Numbered from the stretch's first letter, positions 24,812 to 37,739 are shown. The stretch: 64,000 nucleotides of DNA from Mesorhizobium sp. (GCF_017306585.1 NZ_JAFKIC010000107.1:52938-116937); one strand, 5' to 3'. Numbers and translations are program-made. Notes: generated from the letters alone by a model not told the origin.

Positions 24812-25750
24812 ATGTTCAGGCTCGCGCATATTTCCGATGTCCATCTTGGCCCGTTGCCCGATGTATCCTATCGCGATCTCGCGTCCAAGCGCGTGCTCGG
24901 TTATGTGAACTGGCAGCGCAACCGCCGCCGCCACATGCATGATGCCGTGATCGATGCGATTACGGCCGACATCAAGGCGCAGAACCCGGACCATCTCGCC
25001 GTCACCGGCGACCTCGTCAACCTTGCGCTCGACGGCGAGATCGAGATGGCCAAACACTGGCTGGAAACGCTGGGGCCGCCGCACGATGTTTCGGTGGTTC
25101 CGGGCAATCACGACGCCTATGTGCCGGGCGCCTTCGACAAGGTCTGCCGCTCCTGGGCGGCCTGGATGAGCGGCGACGGCGTCAACGCACCGGTCGACCG
25201 CAACGCGTTTCCCTATCTGCGCGTGCGCGGCAATGTCGCGCTGATCGGTGTCTCGACGGCGCGAGCCACCGCACCCTTCATGGCCAACGGCTTCTTCATG
25301 GAAGGGCAGGCGGAACGGCTCGGCGCGATCCTGCGCGACACCGCCGGACAGGGCCTGTTCCGCGCCATCATGATCCATCACCCGCCGGTGCGCGGCGCCG
25401 TCTCGCAGCACAAGCGTCTGTTCGGCATAGCCCGCTTCCACAAGATCATCCGCCGGCATGGCGCCGAGCTCGTCCTGCACGGCCATTCGCACCTGCCGTC
25501 GCTGTTCCAGATCGGGGTTCGCGGCGCCAAGGTTCCGGTCGTAGGGGTCGCCGCCGCCGGGCAGGCGCCGGGCGGGAAGCATCCAGCGGCGCAGTACAAT
25601 CTGTTCGACATCGATGGTGAGAAGGGCAACTGGCGCATCCGCCTGACCCGGCGCGGCCTGACAGGACCGGCAACGCCGCCGTCCGACCTGCAGACGGTTG
25701 AACTGGGTATGGATGCCGGTGCCTCGCTTGAGGCCGTTGGGCGCGGCTGA
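24812..25750 (+). CDS. Calcineurin-like metallophosphoesterase
   Basis: A 312-residue two-metal phosphoesterase from the ATG at 24812 (AAAGGTG upstream). All five metal motifs are visible: HISDVHLG, TGDLVN, VPGNHDA, IMIHHPPV and LHGHSH. Arrangement and size suit the class III cyclic-nucleotide phosphodiesterase (CpdA-like) group, though other phosphodiester substrates are possible. Residues 34-41 (GYVNWQRN) form an insertion typical of a rhizobial subgroup. No signal peptide is seen, so it is probably cytoplasmic. Confidence 0.86.
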   Translation: MFRLAHISDVHLGPLPDVSYRDLASKRVLGYVNWQRNRRRHMHDAVIDAITADIKAQNPDHLAVTGDLVNLALDGEIEMAKHWLETLGPPHDVSVVPGNHDAYVPGAFDKVCRSWAAWMSGDGVNAPVDRNAFPYLRVRGNVALIGVSTARATAPFMANGFFMEGQAERLGAILRDTAGQGLFRAIMIHHPPVRGAVSQHKRLFGIARFHKIIRRHGAELVLHGHSHLPSLFQIGVRGAKVPVVGVAAAGQAPGGKHPAAQYNLFDIDGEKGNWRIRLTRRGLTGPATPPSDLQTVELGMDAGASLEAVGRG

Positions 25751-25768
25751 GCGACGGAGCCGCTCGGC

Positions 25769-26932
25769 CTACGGCGCGGCGCCGGACGACAGTGCGATAT
25801 CGCGCAATATCCGCATGGCGAGCCTGACCAGCTCGACCTGGGTGCGGGCGCCGGTCTTGGCAAGTGCCGTGTGCAGATGGAAGCGCGCGGTATGGATGGT
25901 CACGCCCTCGCGCTCCGCGAAACTCTTGAGGTCGTCGTCCATTGCCAGTGCCGCCACCACCCGTGCGGCTCCTTTCGGCAGATTCATCGCTTGTTCGAGG
26001 AGTTCGGCCGGCATGAGCGGCCGGCCCGCCGGATCGTGGACCAGGACGATGGTGCCGGCGCGGCCGCGCCGGTCCCAGTCCATCTCGGCCAGAACAGCTG
26101 TTCCCGGCGCGACCAGAACGACATAATCGCGTTCGCCACTGGGCCGTGGCACGGTGACCATTCCGCCGGCGCCGCCAAGAGACACATCGCGCAGCAACTC
26201 ATCGCAACGCCGTCTCGCCGCGACATTGGCGGGCACGGGACGTCCGGAACGGTCGAGGGCCAGACCGTCCGGCTTGCGCACGATGGCACGCATGGCGGCA
26301 TTGATGAAGATCGCGCTGCCCTGCTGGTCGAGCAGCGCCATACCGGCCGGCAGCCTGTCCATCGCGGCCTGCAGCCCCAGGGTCTTCGCTTCCATGCGGT
26401 GGAAGGCCTGACGCAGCTGCAGGGCGCGCCTGATATGAGGTATCAATCGCTCGAGCCGGGCGATGTCATCATCGTCGAAGCCAGGCCGGTCGCTGCCGCG
26501 CTGCAGACCGATGAGCGAGAATCGCGCCCGGTCGCGCAACAGCGTGCCGCCAAGCGTCTCGACGAGGCCGATGGGGCGAAAGAATTCCTGTACGAACGGA
26601 TCGTTGAGACGCATGTCCCTGCTCATCAACCTGTCCGTGCTCGAAGCCGCGCCGGGGGCCAGACCGGCAAAGATCGATGGCGCTGGGTCGATGTCGGAAA
26701 ACTGCTCGGCGTAAAGGCGTTCGTGTTCGCTCAGCACGCCGCTGGTCAGGGCGAGGCTGCCTAGCATCGGCATGCGCGTATCGATGGATACCAGCGCGCC
26801 CGCCTGACAATCGAACATCGCCTGCGCGAAGACCAGCGCATCACGCAAGCTGGCATCCTCCGTGGCGCCGCGATAGAGCGCGTCCAGAAAACGCGTTTCC
26901 GTGTCTGCCATGCGCGGACTGCCTGCGACCAT
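25769..26932 (-). CDS. LuxR-type helix-turn-helix regulator with PAS-like sensor
   Basis: A 387-residue regulator. The N-terminal 190 residues look like a sensory region without the autoinducer-binding pattern. A PAS-like segment, RLPAGMALLDQQGSAIFINAAMRAIV, lies near residue 200. The C terminus (about 315-375) is a LuxR helix-turn-helix containing DLKSFAEREGVTIHTARFHLHTALAKTG. GAGGGG sits before the ATG at 26932. It is transcribed divergently from the autotransporter gene across a very short gap, so it is the obvious candidate to control that surface protein. The signal is unknown. Confidence 0.82.
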   Translation of the reverse strand: MVAGSPRMADTETRFLDALYRGATEDASLRDALVFAQAMFDCQAGALVSIDTRMPMLGSLALTSGVLSEHERLYAEQFSDIDPAPSIFAGLAPGAASSTDRLMSRDMRLNDPFVQEFFRPIGLVETLGGTLLRDRARFSLIGLQRGSDRPGFDDDDIARLERLIPHIRRALQLRQAFHRMEAKTLGLQAAMDRLPAGMALLDQQGSAIFINAAMRAIVRKPDGLALDRSGRPVPANVAARRRCDELLRDVSLGGAGGMVTVPRPSGERDYVVLVAPGTAVLAEMDWDRRGRAGTIVLVHDPAGRPLMPAELLEQAMNLPKGAARVVAALAMDDDLKSFAEREGVTIHTARFHLHTALAKTGARTQVELVRLAMRILRDIALSSGAAP

Positions 26933-26988
26933 ACCCCACCCCTCATCGCACGGGCCTCACGCCGCGATACTATCGATTTGAATAGCGT
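26933..26988. promoter_or_regulatory. Short divergent promoter region, LuxR gene / autotransporter
   Basis: Only 56 bp separate the annotated starts, or 119 bp if the autotransporter begins at its ATG at 27052. An imperfect inverted repeat, TACTAT-N8-ATAGCGTA, lies near 26968-26990 and could be bound by the divergent LuxR-type protein. The assignment is inferred from position. Confidence 0.35.
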
Positions 26989-29841
26989 ATGGCCAACCAA
27001 GCTGGGCTACCGCTCGGCGCAGGGGTTTATCCTGGCTTGCGCGGGGGCGGCATGTCTGAACTGGGATGGGACGATACATCAAACGGCGTGGCGCCTTATC
27101 ACCGGCCAGTTGCTGCGAGTGGAAGGTATCCAAGGTCGGCGGCGGTTTTCCTTGCCGCCGCCCTGGCGTGGCCGCAGGCGGGCCTCGCCGACGATGTCGA
27201 CATCGCCGCCAGCACCAATAACGGCATCTCGCTCGACGCCTATGTCGGGACAACCGCCAAGGTCGAAGCCGGCGTCACGGTCGGCAACACGACATTCACC
27301 CTGCACTGCAATACATTTCCGGCGATCTGCGCGACAAGCCATGCCTGGACGCTGACCAACAACGGCACGATAGGCTACACGCTTCTCAAGGCTGGCGGAT
27401 CGGTCATCAATTACGGGACCGTCAGCGGGGTCGTCAATTCGATCTGGATCCAGGGCGGCACTATCGCCTCGGTCGACAACAAGCTCGGCGCCACCATAAG
27501 CGGCGCCATCGTTCTTGGCGAGAACGATCCGGTCGTCGGTACGGTGACGAATGCGGGGACAATCACCAGCAGCGGCCAGTCGATCGGGCTCTGGAATGGC
27601 GGCTCCGTCACCAATCTGGCGACGGGCATCATCCAGGGTCATGGCGGATCGAACGCCGTTGCCGTGGTTCAAGGGACAAGCCGCACTGTCGAAAATTACG
27701 GCCTCATCCAAAGCAATGACAGCGGCTACGCGACGGGCGTGTCGCTGCAGGCCGGCACCTTGACCAATTATTCGGGCGGCCGGATCCTCGGCGCCTACAA
27801 TGCGGTCTGGACGTATACCGGCGCCAGCACGATCACCAACAATGGCTATCTCGAAGCTTCCAAGGCGCAAGGCGGCGGCTCGGCGATCGAGGTCGATGCC
27901 GGTGCGACCATCGTCAACACGGGAACCATCCGCTCCAGTTCGACCGATGGCTCCGATGCGGGCATTTTGTTCAACGGCGCCGGCAGTGTCACCAACAGCG
28001 GCGACATCGGCAGCCTTACAGGCGGCCTGGCCATCAAGTTCCAGGGCGCCGGCACGCACACGCTCAGCCTCGATACGGGATCGGCGCTTGGCGGCAACGT
28101 GCAGGGCGGCAGCGGCACGGACAATCTCGTGCTGCTCGGCACCGGCACCGAGAGCGCGGCCAGGTTTCTGGGGTTCGAGACATTGTCGATGCAAGGCGCC
28201 GACTGGACCATGACGGGCGTCGGTGCCTTTGCGACAAGCGCGACGGTCCAAGCCGGTGTGCTGCGTATCGAGGGGCAACTCGCCAGCCCGCAGATACAGG
28301 TGCTGTCGGGCGGCACGCTGGCCGGCACCGGCACCGTTGCCGGGGCGACCACGATAGGTTCCGGCGGCACGCTTGCGCCCGGCAATTCGATCGGTACGCT
28401 CAATGTGACCGGCGCGCTGACCCTGGCGCCGGGATCGTTCTTCGCGGTGGAGGCAGACGATGCCGGCCATGCCGACAAGGTGGTTTCGACCGGAGCCGCG
28501 ATGATCCAGGGCGGCACGGTCAATGTGCTGGCGGCTGCGGGCAACTATGCACCGGCGACGACCTACACCATCCTGACCGCCAATGGCGGGCTCAGCGGGG
28601 CGTTTTCCGGCGTCACGTCGAATTTCGCCTTCCTGGCGCCGAGCCTGACCTATGACGCCAACAACGTCTATCTGACGCTCGACCGCAACAGCATCGATTT
28701 CGGCGCCATCGGCGGCACGCCCAACGAGCGGTCCGCCGGTCACGGCGTCGAGTCGCTGGCTTCGGGAAACCCGATCTACGACGCGATCCTGCCCCTCGAT
28801 GCGGCTTCGGCTCGCGCTGCCTTCGACATGGTCTCGGGGGAAATCCATGCCTCGACGCGGACAGTTTTGATGGAAGACAGCCGGTTCGTTCGCGAGACGA
28901 TGCTCGATCGGTTGCGTGCTGCCTTCACGGATGTGGGCGGAGTGCCGACGCCCGCGCTCGCTTATGCCGACGGTAACTCTGAGATAGACCCGTCGGACGG
29001 GAGCGGCGGCTTCTGGCTGCGTGGTCTCGGAGCGTGGGGGCACCGGGACAGTGATGGCAATGCCGCTGCCGTCAGCCGTGACATCGGCGGCTTCCTGGGC
29101 GGTGCGGACGGTCCCATCGGCGCCGGCTGGCGCATCGGCCTGATCGGGGGCTACAGCCGCTCGACGATCGAGGCCGGCGAGCGGGGCTCATCGGCAACCA
29201 GCGAGGACTATCATCTGGGCGTCTATGCCGGGACCGAATGGGGGGACATCGCCCTGCGGTCCGGTCTTGCCTACACGTGGCACGACATTGCGGCGCAACG
29301 GGCCGTCGCCTTCGGCGGGTTCGCCGAGACCCTGAAAAGCGGATATCACGCCGGCACGGCACAGGCCTTCGGGGAACTCGGCTACAGAATCGCGACGACG
29401 CGGGCCGCCGGCAAGGATATCGCCTTCGAACCCTTCGCCAATCTCGCCTATGTCAGGCTTTCGTCGGATGGCTTCGCCGAGAGTGGCGGCGAGGCCGGGC
29501 TTGGCGTTCAGGGCAGCCATGACAATGTCGCGCTGACGACGCTGGGGGTGCGTGTGGGCGCCGATGTCGACCTTGCCCGAGACACGAGGCTGGCCTTGCA
29601 TGGCGTGCTGGGCTGGCGTCATGCCTTTGGCGACGCCAGCCCGGTCGCAACCATGAGTTTGCCCGGTGGAGCACCGTTCGACATCGCCGGAGTGCCAATG
29701 GCCGGCAGCGCGGCCATCGCCGAAGTTGGTCTCGACCTGGCGCTGAGTCCGTCGGCGAGGCTCGGTGTCTCCTACAATGGGCAATTCGGATCGGGCGGTA
29801 CCGACCAGTCGCTGCGCGGCACGCTCACGCTGCGGTTTTGA
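26989..29841 (+). CDS. Autotransporter (type Va secreted surface protein)
   Basis: A 950-residue outer-membrane autotransporter. A signal peptide ends at about residue 67 (hydrophobic AAVFLAAALAW, cleavage near GLA-DDV). The passenger (about 70-650) is a predicted beta-helix of Asn/Gly/Thr-rich repeats such as LTNNGTIG, ITNNGYLEAS and VTNSGDIGS, and includes the autotransporter-associated strand GSGGTLAPGNSIGTLNVTG. The C-terminal 270 residues form the beta-barrel (GFWLRGLGAWGHRDSDG onward) and end in phenylalanine as expected for Bam insertion. A later start at 27052 would give a more normal signal peptide. Adhesion is likely, but no binding motif is recognisable. A LuxR-type gene lies divergent. 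Confidence 0.9.
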   Translation: MANQAGLPLGAGVYPGLRGGGMSELGWDDTSNGVAPYHRPVAASGRYPRSAAVFLAAALAWPQAGLADDVDIAASTNNGISLDAYVGTTAKVEAGVTVGNTTFTLHCNTFPAICATSHAWTLTNNGTIGYTLLKAGGSVINYGTVSGVVNSIWIQGGTIASVDNKLGATISGAIVLGENDPVVGTVTNAGTITSSGQSIGLWNGGSVTNLATGIIQGHGGSNAVAVVQGTSRTVENYGLIQSNDSGYATGVSLQAGTLTNYSGGRILGAYNAVWTYTGASTITNNGYLEASKAQGGGSAIEVDAGATIVNTGTIRSSSTDGSDAGILFNGAGSVTNSGDIGSLTGGLAIKFQGAGTHTLSLDTGSALGGNVQGGSGTDNLVLLGTGTESAARFLGFETLSMQGADWTMTGVGAFATSATVQAGVLRIEGQLASPQIQVLSGGTLAGTGTVAGATTIGSGGTLAPGNSIGTLNVTGALTLAPGSFFAVEADDAGHADKVVSTGAAMIQGGTVNVLAAAGNYAPATTYTILTANGGLSGAFSGVTSNFAFLAPSLTYDANNVYLTLDRNSIDFGAIGGTPNERSAGHGVESLASGNPIYDAILPLDAASARAAFDMVSGEIHASTRTVLMEDSRFVRETMLDRLRAAFTDVGGVPTPALAYADGNSEIDPSDGSGGFWLRGLGAWGHRDSDGNAAAVSRDIGGFLGGADGPIGAGWRIGLIGGYSRSTIEAGERGSSATSEDYHLGVYAGTEWGDIALRSGLAYTWHDIAAQRAVAFGGFAETLKSGYHAGTAQAFGELGYRIATTRAAGKDIAFEPFANLAYVRLSSDGFAESGGEAGLGVQGSHDNVALTTLGVRVGADVDLARDTRLALHGVLGWRHAFGDASPVATMSLPGGAPFDIAGVPMAGSAAIAEVGLDLALSPSARLGVSYNGQFGSGGTDQSLRGTLTLRF

Positions 29842-29863
29842 ATCACGAAAACCGCAGCCGGAA

Positions 29864-30472
29864 CTAAAAGCTGATCTTCATGGCCGTGATGCGGTCCCAG
29901 AAGAGGGCGACCGATACCGCAAGGCCAACCAAAGCGCCGGCGGCGATCAAGCCAAGTCCGGACAGGAAAGCCGACCAGCCCTTGCCGCGCGTCGCGGCCC
30001 GCAGCGGCGGTTCCGCTTCCGCCACATCGGCGCGCTTCATTCCGGCCACGGCAGGTTCGACCCCGCCTTCCATCATCCTCTGACGCTCGACGATGCGCTC
30101 GGCGACATAGCGCGTCACGGAATCGGCGACCGGCTTCATGTCGGTCGATTCGGCGAGCACCACGCGGCCGATGCGGGTGTCCTTGAGGAAGCGGTAGGTG
30201 CGGCGGTCGCGCCCCATCGCGACATGGCTGACGGCGTCGATCCACAGGCGCGGTTGCAGTCCCGAAGAGACGACAAAGTCGAAACTGTCGATATCGGCAG
30301 GCACATCGGCGAAGACGGGGGCCAGTTCGGCGGCCAGCAGATCGAGCCGCATGCGATGCGCCTCGCGCATGTCGACGACGACATCGTCGCGGTCGGCGAA
30401 GGCATTCTTCACGTCACGGATGGCGTCGGACAGTTTCCTCGACTGGTCGATCTTCTCGCCTGCATCCTTCAT
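29864..30472 (-). CDS. Tail-anchored membrane protein of unknown function
   Basis: A 202-residue protein not recognised. The first 165 residues are soluble and charged, with a segment FDFVVSSGLQPRLWIDAVSHVAMGRDRRTYRFLKDTRIGRVVLAES. Then comes a single C-terminal hydrophobic helix (about 170-195, LIAAGALVGLAVSVALFW) ending ITAMKISF. The topology implies a cytoplasmic domain tethered to the inner membrane. It ends 22 bp from the convergent autotransporter stop, so a functional link is not implied. Confidence 0.75.
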   Translation of the reverse strand: MKDAGEKIDQSRKLSDAIRDVKNAFADRDDVVVDMREAHRMRLDLLAAELAPVFADVPADIDSFDFVVSSGLQPRLWIDAVSHVAMGRDRRTYRFLKDTRIGRVVLAESTDMKPVADSVTRYVAERIVERQRMMEGGVEPAVAGMKRADVAEAEPPLRAATRGKGWSAFLSGLGLIAAGALVGLAVSVALFWDRITAMKISF

Positions 30473-30577
30473 CGGCGTTGCCTCGCGGGTTTGGTTAACA
30501 GGCAGTTAACACAGCCGCCGGCAAAATGCACTGGCGCGATCGAGGGGATCAGGGGGTGGGCCGGCCCGAAGACGCGG

Positions 30578-31378
30578 TCAGCCGGCCTCGGCAAGTTTCG
30601 GGCGCACGGGCCTGGCGCGGCGGTTGATGTTGCGCTGGATGATCCTGGCGACCAGATCGGGAGCCTCCTCGATCAGCATATGGCCTGCCGACAGCACGTG
30701 ATGGACGTGGAAGTGCGGTGGCAGATCATCGGCCTGGGTGGAGGGCAGCACCGGATCGTCGCTTCCCCACACCGCCATCGCCGGCATGGACAGCGTGTCC
30801 AACTGATCGCGCGGGATGACGCCTTGCCGATCGTCCCTCGTCATGGCGCCGGCGATCTCGACGAGCTTCTCCAACTGGCCCGGCCGGTCGCGCATTTCGT
30901 GCAGCATGTGGGCCGTACCAAGCGCGGGCGGGCTGCCGGGGCCGGACATTGCTTCAAGGCAGGCAAGGATCTCCGGCAGGTGGCTGGCGGCTGCATAGCG
31001 GCGCAACAGCGGCCCATTGATCTCCGGGCCGAAGCCGCCCGGCGCCAGCAGGGTCAGCGATGCCACTTTCGCGGGCTCGATCAGGGCCATCAGGGTCGCC
31101 ACCGCTCCACCCATCGAATGGCCAACCAGGTGGATACGTCTGGCCGCGCGCACCGCCGGGTCGGCCAGCACGGCCCTGGCCGCGATTTTCGCCGGGCCGG
31201 CGCCGGGGAAATCCAACGACAGGCCATGCCCAGGCAAATCGTAGGCAAGCGTACGGGCCAGGGGCGCGAGCACGGCGACAACATCGCGCCAGACATCGTG
31301 GCAAGCGCCAAAGCCGTGCAGCAGCACGATGGTCCTCGAGCCAATACCCTGTTCGGCGCAATAGAGCGATGAGGTCAT
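30578..31378 (-). CDS. Alpha/beta hydrolase
   Basis: A 266-residue alpha/beta-fold hydrolase without a signal peptide. The oxyanion segment is LLHGFGACHDVW, the nucleophile elbow is VGHSMGG (Ser near residue 95), a candidate acid is in WGSDDPVLP, and the catalytic histidine is in SAGHMLIEEAP. The pattern matches the C-C-bond hydrolase/haloperoxidase-like group and the acetoin-system E2 catalytic domain. The substrate is unknown. It is monocistronic. Confidence 0.85.
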   Translation of the reverse strand: MTSSLYCAEQGIGSRTIVLLHGFGACHDVWRDVVAVLAPLARTLAYDLPGHGLSLDFPGAGPAKIAARAVLADPAVRAARRIHLVGHSMGGAVATLMALIEPAKVASLTLLAPGGFGPEINGPLLRRYAAASHLPEILACLEAMSGPGSPPALGTAHMLHEMRDRPGQLEKLVEIAGAMTRDDRQGVIPRDQLDTLSMPAMAVWGSDDPVLPSTQADDLPPHFHVHHVLSAGHMLIEEAPDLVARIIQRNINRRARPVRPKLAEAG

Positions 31379-31596
31379 GAAAGTGGGATGTTAACTGCAG
31401 GAAAGCTTCAAATGTGGCTGGATTGCTCCTTGTCCAGCATCATGACCAGTAAAGTTTTCGCGACTGCTTGCCGATGGGAAGCTGCTATCTGACGGGCCGG
31501 CACGACGAAAGCCGGCAAACCAACGGGATTGGCGCTCCGTTGCGCGAGCGCGGTGCTCAGCAATTCCGTTGGTCCAACAGCCTGATCCGCCGCACA

Positions 31597-33366
31597 TCAG
31601 CTCGGATTGCCGAGCCCGGCGGCGCGCAAGGCGCCTACCAGCCGCTCGGTCAGATCGGCCGGATATTTCCGGTCGATGAAGGTCGCGCGCGGATTGGCCG
31701 CGAATTTGGGAAATTGCGCGGTCAGTTCATCAAGCAGCTTGCGCGCCTGCCCGTCCTGGCCGGCGATCCTGGCGCCGATCACCCTGGCCGCCAGATAATG
31801 CGACTTCGTCGCGGTCGTTCTGAGCGCGGTGCTGGCGATAGCGGCCTTGTTCATGTCGCCAAGCATGAACTCCCCGGCGAAGAGGCCGAAATCCCACCAG
31901 GTTGGATGGCCGCTGGAGGCATCGACCGCATGCGCCAGGATCGGCGTCCCCTCGGCATAGCGGCCGGCGAAGATCAGCCCGTAGCCGTAGGCGGCGGCCA
32001 TGGCGAGATCGTAAGGATTGAGGTCATGGGCCTTGCGCATCCAGCGCAATGCCTCGTCGGCGTTGCCGAGGCGCGAATTGATATAGCCGTAGGCGCGATG
32101 CGCGTAGGGGCTGGTCGGCCCCATCTGGACGGCCCGGTGGGCAAATGTCACGGCCTTCTCGATCGTCGCGTCCGGCGGATAGGCATAGTGATCGTTCACC
32201 GCCTCCAGATGGAGAGAGGCAAGCTCCGAATAGACCAGCGGCGACCGCGCTCCATGGTTGGCAAGGGTTTCGAGGCAGCGATAGGCGGCCTCGTGGGTCC
32301 TGGCGTTCTGGTCGAGATAATATTTGTCGTTGAGCAACAGGCATTGCGTGAGGGCGGTTTGAATGCCGGCCTGCTCGATGTAGCTGTAGATCGTGCCGGA
32401 GGCGGGCAGGGCCGAACTCAATATGCCGGCGATCCGGTCCTCGACAGCGGATGGCGCGCTGTCGGCGGCGGTCAGATTGCGCGACAACAGCACCCGGCCG
32501 GTCGCCACGCTCTGCAGTTCGATGGTGATGTCGCCCGCGCCCGGTCCGGGCAGGACATCGAAGATGAAACTCGTCGCACTGGTGACCGGGTCGACCTTGT
32601 TGACGGTGTCGCGGCCGATGAAGTCGATCGTGTCGAAGCCGCTCAGGCCGGCGCGCAGCGAGGCCGCGACGCGGCTGGCATCCGGGCCGCTTGCCTTGAC
32701 GGCGATATAGACCAGCGGCAGGGCTTCGCTCATCGGCGATGGCGTGATGCTGGCGGTGAGGCCGGCAGGCTCGGCCGTGGCCGGAATGTCGCCACCGGCC
32801 AGCAGCGCGCCGCCGCCCTGGCGCAGGATCAGAACGCCGAGCATGGCGATGACCACCGCGATCGCAATCCAGAAGAATCTGAGATGGTTCGCCACCGAGG
32901 GCGCCGGCATGGTCGCCCGCGATGCCACCGCCACGGAGGCATCGTGGGCCGCGGCGGGAGATTCGGATGGGGCGCTCGGCGCCGCCGCCTGCACGGCAGG
33001 TTCGTCGGCTTCCGGCAAGCGGATCGCGTTGAGTTCGTAGGCCGGGACATAGCCGCCGCGCGGGATGGCGATGCGCACCGGCTCGGCAATGCCCTCATTG
33101 GCGAAATACTGCTGCAGCAATTCGCGCAGCCTGCCTGCCTGCACGCGCACCACGGCGTCGGTCGACGGATCGAAATCGCCGTCCTTGCCGAAGACGTCCA
33201 TGGCGATGGAAAAGCCCTTAAGCCTGTCGGCTTCGCCGGCCTGTTCGCGCTCGACAAGATAACGTATCAGCTTGCGCGCGCGCTCGGACCTTCCGAACGT
33301 TTCGCTGGCAAGCAGTCGCTCCAGTGTCTCGCGCACTGCGGGGGCGGCAGGCGTGGCATGCTGCAA
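31597..33366 (-). CDS. DNA-binding-like N-terminal domain / TM / TPR membrane protein
   Basis: A 589-residue protein beginning with TTG (AGAGGA upstream). Residues 1-115 form a compact domain with repeated basic helices (FGRSERARKLIRYLVE, VVRVQAGRLRELLQQYF, RIAIPRGGYVPAY) like the N-terminal part of some TPR-containing adenylate-cyclase-like proteins in rhizobia. Residues 163-182 are a transmembrane helix. The periplasmic part contains TolB/FlgO-like strands and TPR-like helices (about 400-560: HRAVQMGPTSPYAHRAYGYIN, EALRWMRKAHDLNPYDLA). The architecture recalls CadC-type one-component membrane sensors but no known cyclase domain is present. Function unknown. Confidence 0.75.
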   Translation of the reverse strand: MQHATPAAPAVRETLERLLASETFGRSERARKLIRYLVEREQAGEADRLKGFSIAMDVFGKDGDFDPSTDAVVRVQAGRLRELLQQYFANEGIAEPVRIAIPRGGYVPAYELNAIRLPEADEPAVQAAAPSAPSESPAAAHDASVAVASRATMPAPSVANHLRFFWIAIAVVIAMLGVLILRQGGGALLAGGDIPATAEPAGLTASITPSPMSEALPLVYIAVKASGPDASRVAASLRAGLSGFDTIDFIGRDTVNKVDPVTSATSFIFDVLPGPGAGDITIELQSVATGRVLLSRNLTAADSAPSAVEDRIAGILSSALPASGTIYSYIEQAGIQTALTQCLLLNDKYYLDQNARTHEAAYRCLETLANHGARSPLVYSELASLHLEAVNDHYAYPPDATIEKAVTFAHRAVQMGPTSPYAHRAYGYINSRLGNADEALRWMRKAHDLNPYDLAMAAAYGYGLIFAGRYAEGTPILAHAVDASSGHPTWWDFGLFAGEFMLGDMNKAAIASTALRTTATKSHYLAARVIGARIAGQDGQARKLLDELTAQFPKFAANPRATFIDRKYPADLTERLVGALRAAGLGNPS

Positions 33367-33562
33367 GTGTCGATCCTCTCGAAGTCGGCACAGGTTAAGG
33401 CGCGATCATATAGCGCCCGCATCGCCACACAAGTGTACAGCGATTATGCGATCGCGTACCTAACCGGATAATTTTCCGGTGGTTAATGGCGCAGGCCGGC
33501 ATGGGCCGCCGGACAGCCGTCGAGGGATACGGCCAAGGTCTTGTTCGAGTTGACAAAATGGC

Positions 33563-33592
33563 GACGCGAGAGGCGATCGGGCCTCTCGCGTC
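33563..33592 (-). terminator. Terminator of leuA
   Basis: Perfect 12-bp arms, GACGCGAGAGGC and GCCTCTCGCGTC, with a 6-nt loop. Read on the minus strand it lies 17 nt past the leuA stop and is followed by GCCATTTTGTC, a modest T-run. Confidence 0.7.
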
Positions 33593-33608
33593 GGCGAGGC
33601 TGAGCGCG

Positions 33609-36958
<3,350 letters not shown>

Positions 36959-36962
36959 GGCG

Positions 36963-37739
36963 ATGGACATCTCCTATCACAAGGCCTTTGCCCGCAATCT
37001 CGGCCGCGACATGGAATACAAGCGCTACGGCCATGCCGGGCGCCCCGTCGTGGTGTTCCCGACCTCGCAGGGCCGGTTCTACCAGTTCGAGGATTCCGGC
37101 GGGGTGGGCGCGCTGGCGGAGTTCATCGACACCGGGCGCATCCAGCTGTTCACGGTCGACGGCATCGATTCGGAATCCTTCTTCGACAAACGTGCCGATG
37201 CCGCGCACCGCATCGGCCGCCACGAGGCCTATTTCCGCTATGTGCGCGAGGAGGCTTTGCCGGAGTTCGTCGCTGTCGCCGCGCAGGCCAATGGCGGACG
37301 CAAGCTCAAGCCGCTCTTTTCGGGCTGTTCGATGGGCGGCTACCATTCTTCGAACTTCGTCTTCCGCTTTCCCGAGCTTGCCAGCGGCGTCATTTCCCTG
37401 TCCGGCGTCTATTCGGCCCGCGACTTCTTCGGCAAGGCGCTCGACGGCGATATCTTCTACAATTCGCCGCTCGACTATCTGCCCGGCATCGTCGATCCGA
37501 AGCTTCTGGCCCGGCTGAAGGCGCTGAGGATGATCTTCTGCTGCGGGCAGGGCGCGTGGGAAGAGCGCATGTTGGTCGAGACACGCGAGCTCGAACAGAT
37601 CCTGCGCGACAAGTCGATACCGGCCTGGGTGGACTATTGGGGCGGCGACGTCAGCCATGACTGGCCGTGGTGGCACAAGCAACTGGTCTATTTCTTCGGC
37701 CGATGGCTGGATGAAGACCTGATGCACAGGCTGGACTAA
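36963..37739 (+). CDS. Serine esterase, COG4947-like
   Basis: A 258-residue alpha/beta hydrolase of the putative-esterase type. The nucleophile elbow is SGCSMGGYHSSNF, followed by GVISLSGVYSARDFF. A late block, VDYWGGDVSHDWPWWHKQL, supplies the probable catalytic histidine. There is no signal peptide. It lies 4 bp behind the ATP-grasp gene, so it is translationally linked. In other genomes this esterase type recurs, as I recall, beside ATP-grasp ligases, suggesting it trims or transfers the product of the ligase. The reaction is unknown. Confidence 0.82.
   Translation: MDISYHKAFARNLGRDMEYKRYGHAGRPVVVFPTSQGRFYQFEDSGGVGALAEFIDTGRIQLFTVDGIDSESFFDKRADAAHRIGRHEAYFRYVREEALPEFVAVAAQANGGRKLKPLFSGCSMGGYHSSNFVFRFPELASGVISLSGVYSARDFFGKALDGDIFYNSPLDYLPGIVDPKLLARLKALRMIFCCGQGAWEERMLVETRELEQILRDKSIPAWVDYWGGDVSHDWPWWHKQLVYFFGRWLDEDLMHRLD

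Noticed and set aside
27079-29043. 654-codon open frame on the strand opposite the autotransporter
   Set aside because: Its translation is low-complexity R/A/G/D-rich text without domains, produced by the high GC of the sense gene. The sense frame has a signal peptide, repeats and a C-terminal barrel.
31468-33471. 667-codon plus-strand open frame opposite the TPR membrane protein
   Set aside because: Arginine/glycine-rich shadow. The minus-strand protein has a TM helix and TPR pattern.
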